From: Dicaeum eximium
Taxonomy: Eukaryota; Chordata; Aves; Passeriformes; Dicaeidae
DNA length: 64,000 nucleotides
Direction of reading: 5' to 3'
Assembly: GCA_013396995.1 (NCBI GenBank)
Contig: VWZP01002415.1
Span: forward strand, 1,650,059-1,714,058
Numbering within the stretch: the stretch's first letter is position 1; the number at the start of each line of letters is the position of its first letter. Shown here piece after piece: positions 1 through 11,100 of this stretch. Both the position numbers and the translations under genes were made by a program. Below the pieces are notes generated by a model that was not told the DNA's origin, searched no databases, and saw only the letters and a program-made list of their open reading frames with translations.

Positions 1-220
1 ATCTCCACACTGTGGACAGGTGCAGGGGACTTGAGAGTCTGAGCAGGGGAGAATTGTGATCCCCCCAACCAAGTAATTGAGATTACTTGCTTAAAATACA
101 AAAGCAGAAAAATGCAGTATATGAAAATGCAGTTACCAGAGTAGATACAAGCTGCTTTTGCCAATAGTTAAATATTGTTTCACAGCTATTGGCCAAGCCA
201 TTCAAAACACATTTCAAAAG

Positions 221-235
221 AAAAAAAAAAAAAAN
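221..235. repeat. Poly-A run ending in an unresolved base
   Basis: Fourteen A residues are followed by a single N at 235. The ambiguous base immediately after a homopolymer is most simply a sequencing or consensus uncertainty. No gene or element body was recognised upstream. Confidence 0.9.
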
Positions 236-1713
236 GACAGATTGTCTTCATGTTTCAGGAGAAACCAAAACAGTCTGGAGGTGGCAGTGGCCTACACAGA
301 GGAATGTTGTCCTGAGTCTCAACAATCTCCATCTGGTCTCAGACTCAGACTTCACTTGGTTTGATTTGGGGCATTTAAAATTATATTTGATTTCCTAATT
401 GCCAGCACACTCCTGCTGGGCTATTCAGTAGAAGTGAGATGTCTGTGTTAGATGACATCTTCCTCTTCCCTTGCTGGTGCTAGCAGGCAGAGCAGGCACC
501 TTTTCTCATTCCTTCTTGATGTTCCCAGCTAAAAATGCCAATGGTGCAATACAGTGCTAAGACCAAGTGCTCTGCCTTTGCTGCTTCTCCACTCTAATGA
601 TGGAGCACATGGCAAACACAGCCATGCTAAACGTTCCTTCTTAGGTCTCTCATAGATAAGTGTAAACATGAAGATACCAATTCACAAAAGGCTTTCCACA
701 GTTACCAGCACATAGCTCTGCTTCCAGTGGTGGATACCATGCACATGTTCCTTGAGGAGTTCAGCTTCTTCTTTTGGACACTGGCAAAGACATTCAGACT
801 GCTCTTAGAGGAGCAATGGAACTGCAACCCCGTTGTGAATACCTATACTGCCACCCTTGAGTTTTTAATCCCATGGCAGGCTTTTACACAGTCACCACTC
901 TCCAGGGGGGGTTTTCTGAGCCCCTGCAAGCCTGCCTATCTGCCTCACACACAGCTGCTGGAACAAGGGGGCTCATTCTGACTACAGCAGGCTTAAACCC
1001 ATTTACCATGCTCCAGGTGCTACTCCTTACTGATACTATGAGAAAGAGTCACTACCTTACTGGGTTTTTTCAAGATTTGGCTTCTGACCTCTTTCTACAA
1101 AAAGTGGAGGCAGACAGGCATCTCTAGGTGGAGGTTCAGTCCATCCTCAGAGGTGAATCCCACTGTACCTGATTCACTCCTGGTGGAAGCAGAGGGTGAC
1201 AAATTGAGCAGTCTGCTGCTGCCCTTCCTTTGCATTCAGAAGGGGTGACTGGTGCAAGGAAGTTGCCCCAGGTCTTAGGCTCAATCAGCAGAGTCTCAGC
1301 AGAGAAGCACTCAGCATGGAGGAGTGCCCACCTTCCCACCTACTTCCCATTCACCAAAGCACATTGCTTCCCAACCCACAGGCTACGTCTGTGCCTGAAT
1401 GACAAAACTGTCTTCTTCAAGCCTGTGTGGGCAAGAGGTATATGCATCAGTAAACAAAATGTTTAGAAACACTTTGCAATCAGTCTATTTTTAATCTTTC
1501 CCTTCTCCCTCTCATTCTGTCCTGCCCCCTTCCTCATTTTGGTTCATTTCACCAAATAAATATTAAATGTTTTACTTTCACATGCTCTGATAGTTTTCTT
1601 CAACTCTCAAATTCTTTTCTTCATTGGAGAATATTTTAATGTATTATAAAGTGTATTTTTTAAAAAGAGAGAGTTTTCACCAAACAAATCGTCAGTCACA
1701 ACAAAATAAAATG

Positions 1714-1739
1714 CATCTTGTCTAAAATTAGACAAGATG
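1714..1739. repeat. Perfect 12-bp inverted repeat (hairpin)
   Basis: CATCTTGTCTAA at 1714-1725 is the exact reverse complement of TTAGACAAGATG at 1728-1739, with a 2-nt centre (AA). It would form a short cruciform or RNA hairpin. It is too short for a microRNA precursor, and there is no downstream T tract to suggest a function. Confidence 0.85.
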
Positions 1740-4700
1740 TCTAACACCTAATGCCAGGTGAGTTGGAGCAGTTTTTCAGGTCCTTTATCACCCCTGCAGC
1801 AAGATGGGCAAGAGAACAGACCACTTCTGTGGCCCCTGCTTGTGTCAGCTCCACTCAGAGCCAGAGGCAGTCCATGGCACCCCAGGATGCTCTGCAGGCT
1901 GCAGCCCTGTGGCACAGCCCTGCGGGGCACCCACAGGATCAAACACAGGCAGACAGTCCCCTGTGGAGGAGAGGCAGTCTGTAGAAGCTCCACAACAGTC
2001 AGGGAAGCAATCCCAACTGTTGGACTCCTTGCAGCATTTTCTGCAGCATGGTACAAATTGAGAGAGGAGTGAGATGCAGAGAGATGAACTTTCACTTCTT
2101 CGGGATGTACAGATGTGAAATATCTTTGCTGCCTTTTCTCCAACCAGCCAAACTCTCTCACTGGTAAGAATTCCAAAATTAAGGAACATTTTCTCTTCCT
2201 ACTTCTCCCTAGAGGGGAAAAAAAAAAAAAACCAACTTTGATCCAAAAGATGTTTATAGGAAGAGGGCAAAGACCATAGGCCTTTTCCAGTTCTGCTGCC
2301 CTGCAATAATGACCTTAGTCCCAAGCCTGGAAGGAGAGTTAGATGCAAGGAATTTGTCTGCACTTCTGGATCCCTTTAAATCCAATTGGATGTCATTTGC
2401 CAAGGCTGATTGCACCAAAGGGGGCATGTGAGTTTGACAATGCTCTTTTGTCCCCAGGCTTTAAGATTCGGTCCTCTAATTAATACATCCTTTTAACCTC
2501 AGTGTATGGGCCCACCTTTACAAATAGCTTGGCAAGTGTGTGAGCCAAAGAAGATGCTGACCTTATCAGCTAGGACGTGAGCTTGCAATGTGTCAGCTAT
2601 ATTGAAATTATTGCCGTGAAGAAACCTCCTAGATAATTTGCAGGACTTTCATGTGAGATATCCAGTGTCCATTGGGAAGGAAACACTTGGCTAGGACAGC
2701 ATGTCTGTAGTCTGGGAAAAAAGACATGCTGCAGTTTTGCACTCCAGCTTCCAAGAGCTTGCCCCTGTGCCTCTGCTTTCCTAAGTCAGTTGCCCTCATA
2801 CGCCCTGCTGCTGTGACTGCCACTCTATTTCAGTCCAAGGCTCTTGTGATGGCTTCACTTCATAATTAGAAGTGCTGTGAAGCACAGCTCAGAGTGTGAT
2901 AAAGGATGGGGAGGATGAAACAGCAAGAAGCTGCAGAGGGATGCTGGCTTTCACTACCTGCTCTCCTAGAGATGCAGCTGCTGGCACCACAAGGCTTCCT
3001 GCAGCTGCTGAGCTCCCCATGCAGCAGGGCACTGAGCAGGGCAGCACTTTTTGGTACTTCAGGCAGCCAGTTCTGGGCAATTGTCCTTTCCCACATGTGA
3101 ACAGTGGATAGCTCCCCCCACCCCAAGCTCTGCATGAGGATTGATCAGCAGGTGTGGCACTGGCTAAGAGCCATCAGCAGAGCCTGGGCTCTGTGACACA
3201 AGGCCAGTGTCTCCTTCCCCTGAGCAGTGGGGCTCAGGCTGGCTACCAACCAGTGAGTGCATAGGAGAGAAAAGCCACTTGCAGGGTTGGATCCTTGTCC
3301 CACTGCAAAGACAGGAGCAGGAACAAGGAGCTAAATGACCTCTTTCCAGCACACACTGGATGGCAGAGTTGTGGATGGGGAAAGGTCAAAAATCTTTACA
3401 CATGCCCATTGTGCAGGAAGTGGAATGCAGGTGGGGAAGGATAAGTATGTCCTGGTCCTGGACCAGCAGGCATACTTCTGGCTAGGGAGAGCAGTGCTGC
3501 ATAGCTATGACATATGGGATAAATGCTTCTGATCTGCTTATGTTTTCTCTGAGTCTTGTGTCTCAAGTGCTGAAGACTAGTGCCTTCCCTTATTTGTCCT
3601 GCCCATGCCAGCCATACCTTTTGTTGATCAGGAAATGTTGTTATGGCCCCCCTCTACTGAAAAGATCTATCCCAAGCAACAAAGAAAAGAAAACAAGCAA
3701 GGGAATCTCCTGGACCAATTGAAAAAAAATTGCCCAAGATTAACCCTTAGAAGAATCTGAGATGAAATAAAAAAACAGCAACTTAACATTTCAAAAGGAA
3801 AGAAAATGCTCTGAGAAGTAAGAAAATTCTTTCTATGTCCTTCTGACATATGCAGCTTGTCAGCTAGGCTGGCAGTCTGGGCAGGCAGAGAGGCTAATTC
3901 ACTGAAAATGGAGCCCGTGTTTTGATTGAGGAGAGACTGTGCACAATTAAGAATCCTTAGCATTTTCGGCCATGAACATTATTCAGCTGTTATGTGAATA
4001 AAAAGGGGCATTTCCCAAGGCCAATAGTGGATTTTTCCAAGAGTATTCCTGTATTCCTGCTGAAACCACACTTACTCTGAAGCCTATGTGATCTCACTTT
4101 TTTTACTTGGCTATAAGGAATTCAATGCATTCCACAAGGTGTAACATCTGTCACACATCCACATCAGCATTGTTTATTTTTATGAAACATGAGCTATGCT
4201 TACAGTTACTCACTCTCACTTTGCATCCCCCAAGTGAGAATCTGCAAGGAGAATCACAGCACTTAATTTCCAGTGGTTTGTAGAGGCATAATATACAAAG
4301 TGGGTCTTCTGTAGCAGACTGATAATCCTACATAATTACACATATATGCAGAACTAGTGTCAACAAACTGAAATCAAAGTCTGCTTTGAAAAAAAATCCG
4401 TGTTATTACACAGAATAAATCACACAGAGGAGATGTGCAGCTGCATTCAGATGCTGTCTAGAAGATGGAGAAGAAAGGTGTGATTGAGCAAGGCTTCAGT
4501 TTTGATCCAGAGATGCTGCTGACTCCCTCTTCACCTCCAGCAACTTTGCTGGCTGGGTTTCTCCAACTGTGAAAGGCAGAGGGGATAATGTTTATGTAGA
4601 GGTGTGCTGTGAAAGCTATTGGCTGCATCTGTGTGAATGCTAATTTATTACTGGTGAAGTATAGCCCAGATGAAAGTGTTACAGCATGCAGCCTTCAATG

Positions 4701-5302
4701 TGGATCTGCTGGTTGGCACTGCAGATTTTTATCTGAGAGGGCTGCATAACCTAGGCACAGTCTGGAGATGATGACCACAGGGATAAATTCATAATCTGGG
4801 TAAGTGCAACCAGGGAAGAAACATGCAGGGGATGTGGGTCTGGAAAACAAGCATAGTGTGTTTTGCTCTGAATTTTTAGCTTTCTTTTTACCCTGTACTT
4901 TATCAGATTTTCTAGTAAGTGATAGTCTATCAATCCAAATTCACCTCTGATTAAGTCCAACATCTTGAGAGACATTCACCCACACATACACCCAGCTCAC
5001 AGCAAAGGAACTTCTGAAAAGAGTACACATTCTGTACCGTACATGTGAGTAGAAAGATAAAAAGTGCAATGTAAAGTATTGTTGTTTATAACTGGGAGAA
5101 TTTGGCCTTTAACTAGATGCCATGTTGTGTTGACATCTGTCTTCCAATGTGACAATTTTTGGTCCCTTTTGAGCAAGTTGCAGTGAATATGATGGGGTGC
5201 GTCAAGTCTTTCCACCTCGATTCGAGGAAGCAGCCTACACACAGCACTTCAGTTTCATGAACGTCCAGATGGCTTATTTCTGGGGGAAGGGGTGAGTAAA
5301 AG

Positions 5303-5346
5303 CACACGTGTGTGTCTCTGTGTGTGTGGACACCTACACACATGTG
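5303..5346. repeat. Degenerate TG/CA-rich microsatellite
   Basis: Imperfect alternating CA then TG dinucleotides, interrupted by TCTC and GGACACC. It is an ordinary degenerate dinucleotide tract with alternating purine-pyrimidine character. Confidence 0.7.
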
Positions 5347-5680
5347 CATTTGGCTGTGAAGCCACTGATCAGTCTGTTCACTGAGCATAGAGGTAAAAAG
5401 AAATGTGTTTATTCTGTAAACCATACAAGCATCTCATCATAACTGCATCTTTGGTGAGCCCTTTCCCCCTCCTTCAGGCAGATTATAGCATTTGCCACAA
5501 CTCCAGACCAGGGTGAGTCAAATATGGAGTTTGCCAGCAGCTCACATCTCTCTGGTATCCATCTGACACATGTCATTCCATCTTTGCTCCTCTTTCTTTT
5601 ACACTTCAGGCAAGACAAGGACTCGGTCTTCAATAAACTAAGAGCAAATGCCCCCTTCCTCATTTCCAGTGCTTGCTTAC

Positions 5681-5880
5681 CTTGAACAGAAAATAACTAA
5701 AGTTCAGACCATTGCCTCCAAGTCACCGTGATTTGACTGCTGAATAAGCTCATACTGGGTGGGCTCAAAGTGGGCCCTATAAATCCCACTGGGATCTCTT
5801 TCCCTTGCATGGGCATGTAATCCACCCACCTCTTGAGCCTGGGGTACTCCATTTATCAGTACAGCTTCACTTTCCCGAGG
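5681..5880 (-). other. Candidate 200-bp exon of unknown gene or lncRNA
   Basis: On the minus strand a pyrimidine-rich stretch ending in TTTCAG (acceptor AG at 5882-5881) precedes a 200-bp segment that ends in AAG followed by GTAAGC (donor at 5680-5675), a near-consensus splice site. The frame starting at the first exon base is open for 58 codons (begins PRESEAVLINGVP, ends SNHGDLEAMV) and stops at 5706-5704, 22 nt before the donor. The other two frames stop within about 25 nt. An alternative donor, GAG followed by GTGGGT near 5829, would give a 52-bp exon. No domain or family is recognised. A stop this close to the donor favours a noncoding exon or chance over a conserved coding exon. Confidence 0.25.
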
Positions 5881-6129
5881 CTGAAATGCCAGGTCAAACA
5901 AGAGGAGCAGGCGCTTCTCTGCGTTGCATCCTGCAGGGTGAAAATATTCATGCTCTCAAAAATGTGGGAAGATTCTTTTCCGAGCGAGCAGAAAAACTAA
6001 AGTTGTACCTCCAGAGTGCTTAGGGGACACGCAGGCCTGGAAGTAGCAGCACACGAGAGGAGAACCCCACAGAAAAGTGACAAGATTAAAGGATCTTCTC
6101 TCCCGCACCCCCTTCTCCCATCCCTCCCC

Positions 6130-6330
6130 CGAACGGGTAGCAAAATCAAAGTTAAAAATGTATCTATGGAAGGGACTGATGAAAGATTAATAATTAATTT
6201 TAGAGCAGCGATACAGCATTTTTTGAAATGTAAATTTGATGCGCAAAAGTGGCATATTATGATAAGCAGGAGCAACAAGGGAGAGTGAGTACAGGAGGGC
6301 CTGTTGCTCAGAGACAGGCTAGTGAGGAGC
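6130..6330. promoter_or_regulatory. Possible conserved noncoding element
   Basis: This repeat-free AT-rich block carries clustered homeodomain-type cores (AATAATTAATTTTAG at about 6188-6202), followed by TTTGATGCGCAAAAG and a GATA-like motif (ATGATAAGC near 6257). It differs from the surrounding pyrimidine-rich DNA. Enhancer-like composition is seen; conservation is inferred and untested. Confidence 0.3.
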
Positions 6331-7249
6331 ACTTACAGCCGCCTTTATTTTTTCTCTTCCCCTCCCTCTCTCTCTTTATGCAAACTTATTATCTGAACTT
6401 AGGAGGTTTTGAAGAAGTTTAAGGGCTGCATATCTGAGGCACAGCCTTCAGAGCGCATCTCAGCTGTGGTTTTGCCTTGAAAGCTAAATCTCTAGCTGTG
6501 CATTGCCATCCAGTGTCTTCCCATGCTTCACTTCTCCTGACCGCTCCCGTCACCGTGGTGCTAACTGTTCCATTTCATTACTAAGACTTTCCCTTCTGCT
6601 TCTAATATTTGGATTTAATTTTCTGCCCCTTCCCCTCCCTGCCCCATGCCCGCTTCCCTCACAACTCCCCTCCTCCTTAGCTCAGGCTCTTTTGAACCAT
6701 CTCCTTTTGTGCTTTTTCCCGTGCATGGTGCAGGCGCTTTTACTCCCCCTTTTCTTATCCCAGCCCTGTTTACATGAGGGCTTTGAGAGCAGCTTCACCG
6801 TGCGCTCTCATGAGAGTTGTGCAAATTGCACCAGTGCTTTCGTTGGAAGAGACACTCATCTCTGGAGCCCCATGCTGTGCAAGAGTGCATCAAGACCAAG
6901 TAAGCCCCTTGATGCTGCCTCACGCTGTGATCCTCCTTTGCACAGTGTCATGTGTCAGGACGGTTTTCCCACAATGCATTCTTTAGTTCGGTGGCAGGAA
7001 AAAAAAAAAAAAAAGAAAAAAAAATCTGCTGCCGTCACAGGCAAACACATTACCTGCAGGGCAGGGAGAGGAGCCAATCTTCTTTCACTGAATCAAATTC
7101 ACTACCTAAAGTTGCCTTTGGATGTGTTTTTATTAATTATTGCCCCGGCGGTCCAGATCCTGACCCTTCCAACTTTTTGCCCTTTGCGTCTTGGTTGTTT
7201 CTGCAAACAGTAGAATTTTGAAAGTTGTTGAGGAAAAAAAAAAATTTTG
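6331..7249. other. Pyrimidine-rich noncoding stretch with A tract
   Basis: The stretch is rich in C and T on the plus strand, especially 6585-6690. An A tract spans 6999-7024, broken by one G at 7015. A long plus-strand frame across 6503-7213 is explained by this biased composition: its translation is Leu/Pro/Ser-rich and runs into poly-Lys at the A tract. Confidence 0.6.
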
Positions 7250-7440
7250 GACTTTCATTCCCTTACTTGGATTCAAATGATGGTTTTATTAATGCATATC
7301 GACAGACCTAAGTTTCACAAGTACAATTAATGCCATATAAATCATTCATATCCCTGCCCTGTCATTTACGGGAATATAGCAAAAACTCCATATCCTTATC
7401 TTAATTAAGCTGATAACGCACACAGATTCAGCTCCGAAAT
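7250..7440. promoter_or_regulatory. Possible enhancer-like AT-rich block beside a CpG-rich patch
   Basis: The block contains TTTTATTAATGCATAT near 7284, CCATATAAATCATTCATAT near 7333, and a perfect palindrome CTTAATTAAG at 7400-7409. The palindrome is flanked by two GATA-type sites in opposite orientation (CCTTATC just before, CTGATAAC just after). It lacks simple repeats and abuts the CpG-rich patch downstream. This is a plausible cis-regulatory element; conservation has not been tested. Confidence 0.35.
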
Positions 7441-7980
7441 GCAACAGCAAGGAGCCCCGAACGCTGCCGGCTCTCGCAAGCACACAGTGTGTGTGCAGGG
7501 GATTCACCGCCCGGCCCGCCGTCACCTGCTGCAGCAGCTGGGAGAGCACGAACCGAGCCCTGCATCGCTCTGTGCTTTGCTGGCAAGGTTTCGGCACTGC
7601 CGTGAGATTGGATGTTTCTCCTGCAGGGAACCCACACAGCTCCACAGCTGAGCCTCGGGTGTCGGCAGCGAAGCACCCACGTACAGCCCCGAGCAGAGGC
7701 ATCCATCTCCACCAGCCACCGCCGCAGCCCGGAGGGACACAAGGCGGGCACGGGGAGGGGGCAGGATGCCGGCAAAAGTTGTAGGAAAGCGATCTGAAAT
7801 CCCTGCAAGGGACAGGCTGCTGCGCCTGGAGCCGTGTGGGAACAGTGTCACACACACACCGCACCCAGTCCCGGCACCTGCAGGAGGGCACAAGCGAGGT
7901 GGGGCTGACTTCTCTCGCCCTCTCATGCACCGCCGATGTGTGCCCTGCTCGGGGAAGACTGTGCATTCCTCGGTGTAGGC
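7441..7980. promoter_or_regulatory. CpG-rich patch, possible weak CpG island
   Basis: GC content rises sharply and CpG is repeatedly retained (for example CCGCCCGGCCCGCCGTC near 7509, and CCGCCGCAGCCCGG near 7720). Several overlapping frames on both strands are open only because stop codons are rare in GC-rich DNA. No convincing first exon was found. It may be an unmethylated regulatory patch paired with the AT-rich block upstream. Confidence 0.45.
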
Positions 7981-8054
7981 AGGCTAATGTAAGAAGAAAT
8001 ATTACAAAAGAGTATTTTCTGGCTTTGCCCCAGAAAAGCGTCCCTATTCAAGAG

Positions 8055-8157
8055 GAGCACTTAAGCATTTGCTTATGTTTAAGCACGTGCTCAATTCCTG
8101 TTGACCTAAACAGAAACGAAGCATATGTGTTTAAGTGAGCATATGCTTAAGTGCATT
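8055..8157. repeat. Old palindromic dispersed repeat (sauropsid type)
   Basis: GCACTTAAGCATTTGCT at 8058-8074 is matched in inverted orientation by AGCATATGCTTAAGTGC at about 8138-8154 (16 of 17 positions). AAGCACGTGCTC and further TTAAG motifs lie between. The repeated TTAAGCA/TGCTTAA pattern resembles an ancient dispersed element I associate with turtle, crocodile and bird genomes. The exact family name is not certain. The TTAAGTG motifs also resemble NKX2-type sites. Confidence 0.45.
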
Positions 8158-11100
8158 CTTCAGACAGGAGGGATGGAGGCAATTAAGCACGCATCTATAT
8201 GCAAGCTAACTATCTGTCATTTACATTTAGTCATTGTGATGCATTTTGGACAGTGAACAATTCTGGCAAGGAATTTTTTTACTAATCATTTCACAACATT
8301 TGATAGCTTTAAGGAAAAGACAGCATTCTCTGTTCCTTTCAAATAAGGTTTTCTCCCTAAAAATACCACAATAAATAAATAGATCAAACCATAGATTTTG
8401 TAATTGCAACTTTTCTCGAGGAGGTAACAAATAGCACTGGAATGTAAGCTGCTGTCTGTGTCCACTCTGGGTCATTTCACCAGAGAGAGGAATCTTGCAT
8501 AACCATGAAAGGAGACAGAACTGTCATTTAAGTCTAGAAACACAGAATAAACTTTTCCCATCCATTGTTCCCTTGCATATGTGTAAACATTACCTTTAGT
8601 GGGCATGATTTGATTTAGGCCTTCCCCACATTACAGCTGGTTTAATGGAATGCCATAATAGTGTCACACGGTTATTCTTGAAAAACAGCTACTAAATGTT
8701 GATGTTACTTATTGTAGCAATATTTATGTGAGAATGCTGCAAATACTTGGGAAAAGGTTTTAAAGGTTGAAAGGGGAGTATAACCATAAATTATGAGAAA
8801 TGCTGCAGTTGGGAAGTGACATAAAGTTCAATGGCCTCAGCTGTCGACACTGTGTGTTCATTGTTTTGGACACTCATGTGACTGTGTCTCAGCCAGCCGA
8901 GGGCTGGTTCTCTCCCAAACTGGATGGGATTTCAGTGCAGGATTGTCGAGGTTTTTAAAGTGATTCTTTAATGTCTGTTGTGTAACTTTCTCATCTCTGA
9001 CACAAGAATCACCCTAAAAGCCAACCTTAGAAGTCTGAGTGACTGAAACAGATGATGAGGCTTGCATTAATGCTGGCTCACAAGACTAATTCATGTTTTA
9101 TTTCCTCATAACACTGAACAGAGAAAAGGAAGATAAAAATGCAGTGCTGACCAGTGAGGCAAATTTGCTTGTTTGAGGGTTATTTCCTGGGTTTTTGAAC
9201 TGTTTTTTGGGAGGATTCCACCCAGCAAAGTGAAGAGAAACTCAGAGCCAAAGCCAGCCCAAAGGGTTGCAGTGCTGGTGACACAGTGGGGTTTCCCTAC
9301 CAGGCAGAGAACATCTGGAGCATCTCTTGCCCCAGGACTAGGAGGGAAGGAAAAAGGGACAGAGCTGGGACAAGGAGCCTGGGGGAAGATCTGCAGAGCT
9401 GGGCTGGCTGCTGCTGTCCCCCGCCGTGGCCATCTCTATTTGATCTCATGCTCAGCAGCAGCCTGCTGGCTTCTCTCGGGCTGTGACACAGGAAAGCAAG
9501 CAGCAAAGCCAGGATAACCTTTCTGCTCACAACAGCCTATGGCATCTTTTGCCTGTATCTAGACTAGCACAGGGGAAGCCTGGAATAGATAAGGTCCTGA
9601 ATTGCAAGATTGCGCCAAACTGTCCTCAGACATCCTGTGCCATCCTCCTACTGACACTCTCCTCAGGCAGTGGAAAGCTTTATGGCTTAGGTAGATTAGA
9701 TTGGTCCCTTTATAAAGTTCATTTTGAAATGGAAGTATCAAGTGTTGTGGCATGCAGTGAGGCCTCCAACCTCCCTTCAAAACTTTTAAGCATAGTCTGG
9801 AGGGAGGAGATAGTTGTACCCAAACCAGAGGGTTTGCTTTGTTTTCTTCCTTTGGGCAAGGAAGAGTCCACACACAAAACTGTGGGCAAATCTCAGAGAG
9901 TGTCATTAGGGGTTATTAGAGTCCAGTCGATAAAGTCCTTAACAACCATTCCTGTAGTTCTCCATACACACACCCCATGCTACTTGCTGCCTTGTATCCC
10001 CTCCACCCTCCCCCTGTCTGGGCCAGTCCCTGGGCAGCTCAGCCGGATTCAAGGTACTGTGATGTGAATGCTACTGGTGCTGCAATTATGGCATGATCTA
10101 CAGAAGTGTCCCCCCCTTTGAGAAACTCCACTTTTCCTTCAGTTTTACTGCTTTGCCTTAGTTAGGCTTCCATTCTCTGTCCCCATTGGTATCAGCAGGA
10201 TGTTCATGAAGCCTCTGGGCAGTTTCCTCGTGCCAGGACCACATTGGTGCTGTCCCAAGGGTTACCAGGTCACCAATAAGCTATCCAATTGACAAAACCT
10301 CAGAAGTTGTCCCCAAGCATGCAAAATCCTTTTGTCTTGCTCCCTGTGGCTTGAGAAGCTCCTTCTGTTCAGTAGCAGAGGTGGAAAAAACAGGAACTTC
10401 TGGAGACAACTCTGGCACCTAGGGTCCATTCCACCATTGTAGAAGCCTTGCCAGCCTGGCAACTTTTGCAGGAACAAATGCTCTTTGGTGATGGAGCACT
10501 TTGATGCTCAGGGCTTAGAGCTTCCTGTCCTTTTACAGCATTGAATATGTTATGCAAGCACATGTGGCTACAGGTGCATGCATTTGCACAGTGTTTGTGA
10601 AACATCACTTATTCTACATTTATAAAAAGTCTGTAATGCATGTTAAATTATTTTTTCCCTGATTTGAATATTTGGTTAACAAATGGGACAGCCTGTAGCA
10701 ATGTTCTCTTCTGCCAAGACAAGGGTAACAGGGACACTGTACAGATATGCATTTAGCAAAGTTGGAAAATGTCATCAGCACATAAAACCTAAAATCATCA
10801 TAAGCCCATAAAAACTATGGTAAGCCAACAAGTAAAATCTCAATAAGTCTATAATCACATAACCCCTGGAATAAATTGCTGTTGTGTAGTAAAAACTGAT
10901 TAAAAATTTATTAAATCAGTTCAAACTATGTAGGTCTCACCTTAATGCATCACATGGTGTTTACCCTGACTTTCAAGGAGCTCTTTGCTTCCTTCCCTCT
11001 CCATACATACCCACAGTGATGGGGCAGACAAGTCCTGCTTACCTGTACCAGACCCACAAATCAATAACTTACAGTGTGCAGAGACAATGCCAAATAAAAG

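Larger units (their letters stand above)
1..5680. other. Noncoding stretch, no gene seen
   Basis: No open frame here has coding-like composition together with usable splice sites; all frames are short and overlap on both strands. Small repeats are listed separately. A moderately GC-rich part at about 1750-2070 and another at 2900-3130 show only chance frames. A 14-base A run lies at 2218-2231. No transposon family could be recognised. Confidence 0.6.

Noticed and set aside
6503..7213. 236-codon plus-strand open frame
   Set aside because: It follows a pyrimidine-rich tract (Leu/Pro/Ser bias) and runs through a homopolymer as poly-Lys. No domain or splice context.
7346..7966. 206-codon minus-strand open frame in the CpG-rich patch
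   Set aside because: Overlaps several other open frames on both strands; explained by GC composition.
9483..10067. 194-codon plus-strand open frame
   Set aside because: No recognisable motif and proline/serine-rich low-quality ending. No start context or splice site supports it.
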